Positions 59,141-64,000 of a DNA stretch of 64,000 nucleotides are shown here, one piece after another. The first letter of the stretch is position 1. Each line of letters opens with the position of its first letter. Source of the DNA: Tausonia pullulans (lineage: Eukaryota > Basidiomycota > Tremellomycetes > Cystofilobasidiales > Mrakiaceae). Made by a program: the position numbers and the translations under genes. The stretch spans positions 1,240,001 through 1,304,000 of the forward strand of contig OX637623.1 of the NCBI GenBank assembly GCA_951802195.1. The letters are read 5' to 3'. The notes beneath the pieces were generated by a model. It saw only the letters and a list, made by a program, of their open reading frames with translations. It was not told where the DNA came from and did not search any database.

Positions 59141-62100
59141 ATGCTCCCCCCGGTCGACCGTTTTTCGCTACCCTCTAACCCATTCCATTGCCTTTCCACC
59201 GACGACATCCCCACGGCTTCCTTTCATGAGGAAGATCACGTCGTCCTGCCCCTCTCCATCGCCTTCGGATCCACCTCCTTCGACACATACGCACTGATCG
59301 ACAGCGGTGCCACATCCAACTTCATCGACTCGTCCCTCGTCGACAAGCATTCGGTTCCACTCGTGGTAAAGAACGCCCCTCGCGCCCTCGAGGTCGTCGA
59401 CGGTCGCCCGATCGCATCGGGAGCCGTCACGCATCACACCTCTCCCCTGGCCCTCACCGTACCTAGGCATCGACACACCGAATCCCTCTCTTTCGACGTC
59501 ACCTCCCTTGGCCACTATCCGATCATCCTCGGTATTCCCTGGCTCAAACGACACAATCCCTCGATCGACTGGCCAGCGCATTACCTCGTTTTCGATTCGC
59601 AGTACTGCCGGAGCTCCTGCCTCTCACGAGAAACTCCCACCCTAGCCAAACCCCTCAGTCAAGTCCCACCATCGTCTTTCAACGAGACTTCATCGCCCTC
59701 GTCCCCGCCCTTGTCCTTGTCCTCGCCCAAGCCCTCGTCCTCGCCCAAGCCCTCGTCCTCGCCCAAGCCCTCGTCCTCGCCCAAGCCCTCGTCCTCGCCC
59801 AAGTCCTCGTCCTCGCTCAGGTTCAAGTTCAAGTCCTCGTCCTCGCCAGTCAGCCACCGATCGCTCCTCCCTGCCGTCATCTCCGCCACCCGGTCTTCGC
59901 CTTACTTCTCAGTTATCCCGCCTACGGACCCGCTTGACCCCCCGGACCGTGAGCCTTCACCCCCGGAGATTAATGTACCCGCCATCGTCCCACCGGAGTA
60001 TCACGCCTACCTCAAGGTTTTCGAGAAGTCCTCAGCCTCGGAACTTCCCCCTCATCGGCCATACGACCATGCCATCACTCTTAAGGACAACACGCAGCCA
60101 CCCTTCGGTCCGATCTACGGCCTCTCATCAGTCGAGCTCGGCCTCTTCGCGAATTCATCGACGAGAACCTCGCCAAAGGTTTCATCGTCCCCTCGAAGTC
60201 ACCTGCCGCTGCTCCCATCCTTTTCGTCAAGAAGAAGGACAAATCTCTTCGCCTCTGCGTCGACTACCGCCGTCTCAACGCTATCACCATCAAGAATCGG
60301 TACCCGCTTCCACTCATCTCGGAATCCCTTGACCGGCTGGCCACTGCCAAGTTCTTCACCAAACTCGACCTTCGAGGCGCCTACAACCTCGTTCGGATCG
60401 CCCCGGGTGATGAATGGAAGACTGCCTTCCGCTGTCGCTACGGGCTGTTCGAGTACAAAGTTATGCCCTTTGGGCTGACGAACGCACCAGCCACATTCCA
60501 GCACTTTATGAACGACACTCTCCGCGACCTCCTCGACATCTCCGTCATCGTCTATCTAGACGATATCCTCATATTTTCCCCCACCCTCGACACACATCGC
60601 CAACACGTTGCCACTGTCCTCGAGCGCCTCCTGACAGCGCGCCTCTGGGTCAAGCCGGAGAAGTGCGCCTTCCACCAGGACGAGGTCGATTTCCTCGGCT
60701 ACATCGTCGGCGCTCAAGGCATCAAGATGGATCCCTCCAAGATCTCAGCCGTCACAGACTGGCCGGTACCCACCTCGGTCAGACACATCCAGTCCTTCCT
60801 CGGATTTGCCAACTTCTACCGCCGTTTCGTCCACCGGTTCTCAAAAGTCGTCGCTCCCATTACGTCCCTCCTCAAGAAAGGTGTCCCCTTCCACTTCGGA
60901 CCGGATCAACTCGCCGCTTTCAAGACCCTCAAGTCCAAGTTCACCTCGTCTGCCGTCCTCACCGTCTTCGATCCCTCGCTTCCCCTCGTCCTCGAGACGG
61001 ACTCATCCGATTTCGCCGTTGCCGGCGTCCTCTCGCAACGCGCCGTTGCCCTTCGCTCGCCACTCCGCCCGATCGCCTTCTACTCGCGCAAGCTCAACCC
61101 GGCCGAACTCAACTACGAGATTCACGACAAGGAAATGTTGGCGATCATCGAGTGCCTCAAGGAGTGGCGCCATTACTGCGAAGGACACCCATCACCTCTC
61201 ACCATCTACACCGATCACGAGTCGCTCCAGTACTTTACCACATCCAAAGCTCTCTCCCGCTGTGAGTCCCGCTGGGCCGAGTTCCTCTCTGGCTTCAACT
61301 TTGTCGTTATCTACCGCCCTGGAGGACGCAATACAGTCGCCGATGCCCTGTCGAGGCGACAGGACCTTTCGGAGGGGAGTCGCCCTTCGGACCAGACACC
61401 CAGACGCCTTCTCAAGCCCGACCAGTATATCATTGCCGCCAACCTCAGGTCCCGTCCTTCGGCCGCTGCCGCTCCCCTCAATCAAGCTCCCCTCGACCAA
61501 ACTTCCTCCAATACTATCGACAACATCCCTGCGCTCTTCGAACCCATTGACTCGGAACCTCCGGATCCCATTCCCGACCTCGATCCTCGCCCCAAGCTCC
61601 TTCCTCGTCTCCTCACCGCACAACTCGCCGACCCATCACTCGCCCCCCTCATTGACCTCCTCCGTCATCCGAATCGCCCTCGCTCTCCCGACGATGTCAA
61701 GGCCCTCCAGGGTCTCTCGCTCCACCCTACAGACCTCCTCCTCTCGCGCGGCCTCGTCCTCGTTCCGGACGATCACCAGCTACGCCTCGACCTCGTCCGC
61801 GCCTGCCACGAGCCTCGCCTCGCTGGGCACCTTGGCGCTCGCAAGACCCACGACCTTCTTCGACGCTCGTTCACTTTCCCCTCTGATTACACGTTCGTTC
61901 AGACCTGCACCTCCGGCTGCGACCTTTGCGTCCGCAACAAGACAAATCGGCGCGCACCCTTCGGCCTCCTCCAACCGCTTCCGCCACCGACACGCCCTTG
62001 GACGATGATCTCCATGGACGGCATCGTCAAGCTCCCAACCTCCGACGGCCTCGACTGCATTCAAGTTTTCATCGATCGATTCACCAAGATGGTTCGTCTC

Positions 62101-63153
62101 GTCCCGTACTGTGAAGCCGGTTTCGCGGCTCCCGAGCTCGCTCGGATGTACCTCGACCACGTTGTCCGGCACCACGGTTTCCAGACAGACATCACCTCGG
62201 ATCGCGGATCGACCTTCACCTCCGCTTTCTGGCGATCTTTCCTCTCTCTCATCGGCACTGCCCCTCATTTCACTACCGCCTTCCACCCCGCGGCCAACGG
62301 CCAAACCGAGCGTGCTAATGCCGTCGTCGAGACCTTCCTTCGGATCTTCTGCAACCACCATCAAGACGACTGGGTCTCGCTCCTTCCCTCCTGCGAGTTC
62401 GCTCTCAACAACTCGCTAGCGGTCGCCACCCAGCACACGCCTTTCTTCGCCAACCACGGTTTCCACCCTCTCTCGTCATCTGACCTCCTCGCCGCCTCTA
62501 CCTCGCACAATCCCGCCGCCGATGCCACAGTTGCCAAGCTTCGCGCTCTTCATACCGAGATCCGAGATCACATCCTCGCTGCCCAACGTTCATACAAGAC
62601 CTTCGCTGATCAATCCCGTCGTCCTACCACCTTTCTAGGGGAAGACGGCAAGGATCCTTCCCCTCCGATCTTCAAGACCGGCGATCTGGTCTGGCTCAAT
62701 CGTCGCAACATTACTACCGATCGGCCCTCGCTCAAACTCGATGTCAAACACCTCGGCCCGTTCCGGATCCTCCGTGTACTCTCGGACATCTCCTTCGAGC
62801 TCGACTTGCCTCCCACAGTCCCGGTCCATCCTGTTTTCCACGCCTCGCTCCTCTTGCCACACGCCCCCGGACACCCCGGTCAACACCAGCCTGCCGCGTC
62901 TCCAGTCAACGCCGCCGACCCAGAGCTGTACGTCGTCGAACGCATCATCAAGATGGACGTCCGCGACGGCAAGCACTTCTACCTCGTTCACTGGCAAGGC
63001 TATCGCGACGAGGAGGACACATGGGAGCCGTACGATCACGTTGCTCATCTTCGCCTCCTCAAAGCCTTCCACCGCGCCCATCCTGATCTTCCCAAGCCAT
63101 CGCGTCGAATAATCCGTCGTCCTTCTCGCCGTCCTCGTCGCCGTAACCCCTAG
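59141..63153 (+). mobile_element. pol part of gypsy copy 2 (fossil)
   Basis: Protease, reverse transcriptase, RNase H, integrase and chromodomain are all recognisable in order. It is read in more than one frame. The part from 60463 to 63153 is a single long open stretch from within reverse transcriptase to the chromodomain. Confidence 0.88.
59719..59812 (+). repeat. 18-bp tandem repeat in pol of gypsy copy 2
   Basis: About five units of an 18-bp repeat coding Lys-Pro-Ser-Ser-Ser-Pro, one more than in gypsy copy 1. Confidence 0.85.
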
Positions 63154-63203
63154 CTCTCAGGTCCTTTGCCCTCTCAGGAGTTCGGGCCTTAGCCGGGGGC
63201 TCC

Positions 63204-63563
63204 TGTCAGGATCTTACGGTTCACTACATAGGCTCTGTGCTTATGTGGCTGCAGAATCTCGCGGACCCGCCACCTCGGCTCCTCGTCTGTGTAGCATCGC
63301 CCTTAATTGCTCAGCTTCCATATTTTTAGCCTCTCTTCAGCCACACTGTCACACACTCTTTGTTTTCTCACCCTTAGTCCATAAGACACTCAGTTCATCG
63401 TACAATTTGTTCTACACTCTGACTACCATTTGGATTCGACAAATTTGCCCAAGACATCGAAGCGAGCCTGTGTCACTGCCCGCACTTCAGTCTACTATTC
63501 CACACACGCCCTCCCCTTAGCACCCGTCATCCTCAGCCCTTGACCCTTGGGCCAATCCTAACA
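63204..63563 (+). repeat. 3' LTR of gypsy copy 2
   Basis: 360 bp, reads as identical to the LTR at 52705-53064, followed by TCGTG. Confidence 0.95.
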
Positions 63564-63568
63564 TCGTG

Positions 63569-64000
63569 GCTGAACCGGCTGACGACTCCCACTGAATAGG
63601 CCAGGTCTGGACGTGTACAGACCATGAGGTACATGAGGGAGCCGACTGCTTGGAGGTACATCGACCTATCTGCTCCCCGCATGTCCTCGGACGTGGACCC
63701 CTCGTTGATGGCAAGCTGCTTGTGCTCGTCCATGGGCGTCCGTGCTGGCTTGGCGATGCTGAGACCGAACCGCTCGAGGACATCGTCCGCGTAGCGTCGC
63801 TGGGTCAGCGTGATAGTCTTCCTGACTCTGTCCCGCTTGACCTCCATCCCTACCATCATCCCTCCGTCCAGCTGTCCTCGTTCGTCAATGACGAACTCCT
63901 CCTTGATCGCCTCCATGATCTCCTCGATATCGTCCTTGCTCCCAGCAATCGCACAGTCATCCACGTACTGCACAAGGAGGCGCCGTCGGCCGTCCTTCCA
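63569..64000 (-). mobile_element. Ty1/copia element, copy 1, continued (runs off the right edge)
   Basis: Minus-strand reverse transcriptase with QYVDDCAIAG and the stretch up to SRFSHD, where the gypsy element entered. It is very close in sequence to the same part of copia copy 2, so the two are recent members of one family. The 5' part lies outside the window. Confidence 0.88.

Larger units (their letters stand above)
52705..63563 (+). mobile_element. Ty3/gypsy chromovirus, copy 2, with nested copia element (fossil)
   Basis: LTRs at 52705-53064 and 63204-63563 are both 360 bp and read as identical. The target duplication TCGTG is at 52700-52704 and 63564-63568. Gag begins at 53134 and is split by copia copy 2 (54041-58884). 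Pol (59141-63153) has, in order, protease (DSGATSNF), an 18-bp repeat zone, reverse transcriptase (YLDDILIFS), RNase H, integrase with its zinc finger and catalytic core, and a C-terminal chromodomain ([26 protein letters not shown]). The chromodomain puts it among the chromoviruses. Apart from the insertion it shows about one or two breaks, so it is not whole, but the LTR identity makes it young. Confidence 0.93.

Overview
The window looks like nuclear DNA of a GC-rich basidiomycete yeast, most likely Pucciniomycotina/Microbotryomycetes (Rhodotorula- or Sporobolomyces-like). This rests on intron-dense genes (15 exons in HOG1, 20 in SPT16) with introns mostly of 60-90 bp, GT...CTGAC...AG splice signals, high GC, and fungal proteins such as DASH Spc19, NudE, Nuf2 and a MedA-type regulator. 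The genus is an inference. No rRNA, tRNA or CRISPR array was found.

Positions 1-43433 are a compact run of fourteen host genes. In order they are: an ELYS-domain nuclear pore protein (-, runs off the left edge), HOG1 MAP kinase (+), NudE dynein regulator (-), AP endonuclease 2 (+), a MedA-like developmental regulator (-), a CE2-like SGNH esterase (-), DASH subunit Spc19 (-), a UBR7/Mlo2-like UBR-box protein (+), ESCRT-II Vps25 (-), a BTB plus CAP-Gly protein (+), a Grx6/7-like protein lacking the active-site cysteine (-), the GPI-anchor de-N-acetylase Gpi12/PIG-L (-), kinetochore Nuf2 (+), a zeta-crystallin quinone reductase (+) and the FACT subunit Spt16 (+). Exon coordinates were worked out by hand from splice signals and reading phase; every complete model closes in frame. 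Most genes are divergent or convergent pairs with short spacers. The exceptions are a 3.8-kb stretch before HOG1 and a 1.4-kb stretch upstream of the MedA-like gene.

Positions 43765-64000 are a nest of LTR retrotransposons with no host gene. A minus-strand Ty3/gypsy element (43765-49459) carries a solo LTR of a second gypsy family in one of its LTRs. It abuts a fragment of that second family (49460-51197), whose LTR carries a solo copia LTR. Next come a copia gag/protease fragment (51198-51865) and a minus-strand copia element (51866 to beyond the right edge). That copia element was split by a plus-strand chromodomain-bearing gypsy element (52705-63563), which in turn was hit by a plus-strand copia element (54041-58884). 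Target-site duplications (GCGGG, CTGAG, TCGTG, CAACT) give the order of these insertions. The gypsy element at 52705-63563 has LTRs that read as identical, so the youngest events are recent. A nest of this kind is what basidiomycete centromeres or other silent domains look like, but the sequence alone does not prove that.

The host genes do not form one pathway. Several serve nuclear division and chromosome mechanics (ELYS, NudE, Spc19, Nuf2, the CAP-Gly protein); others serve stress signalling, DNA repair, membrane traffic, GPI anchors and chromatin.
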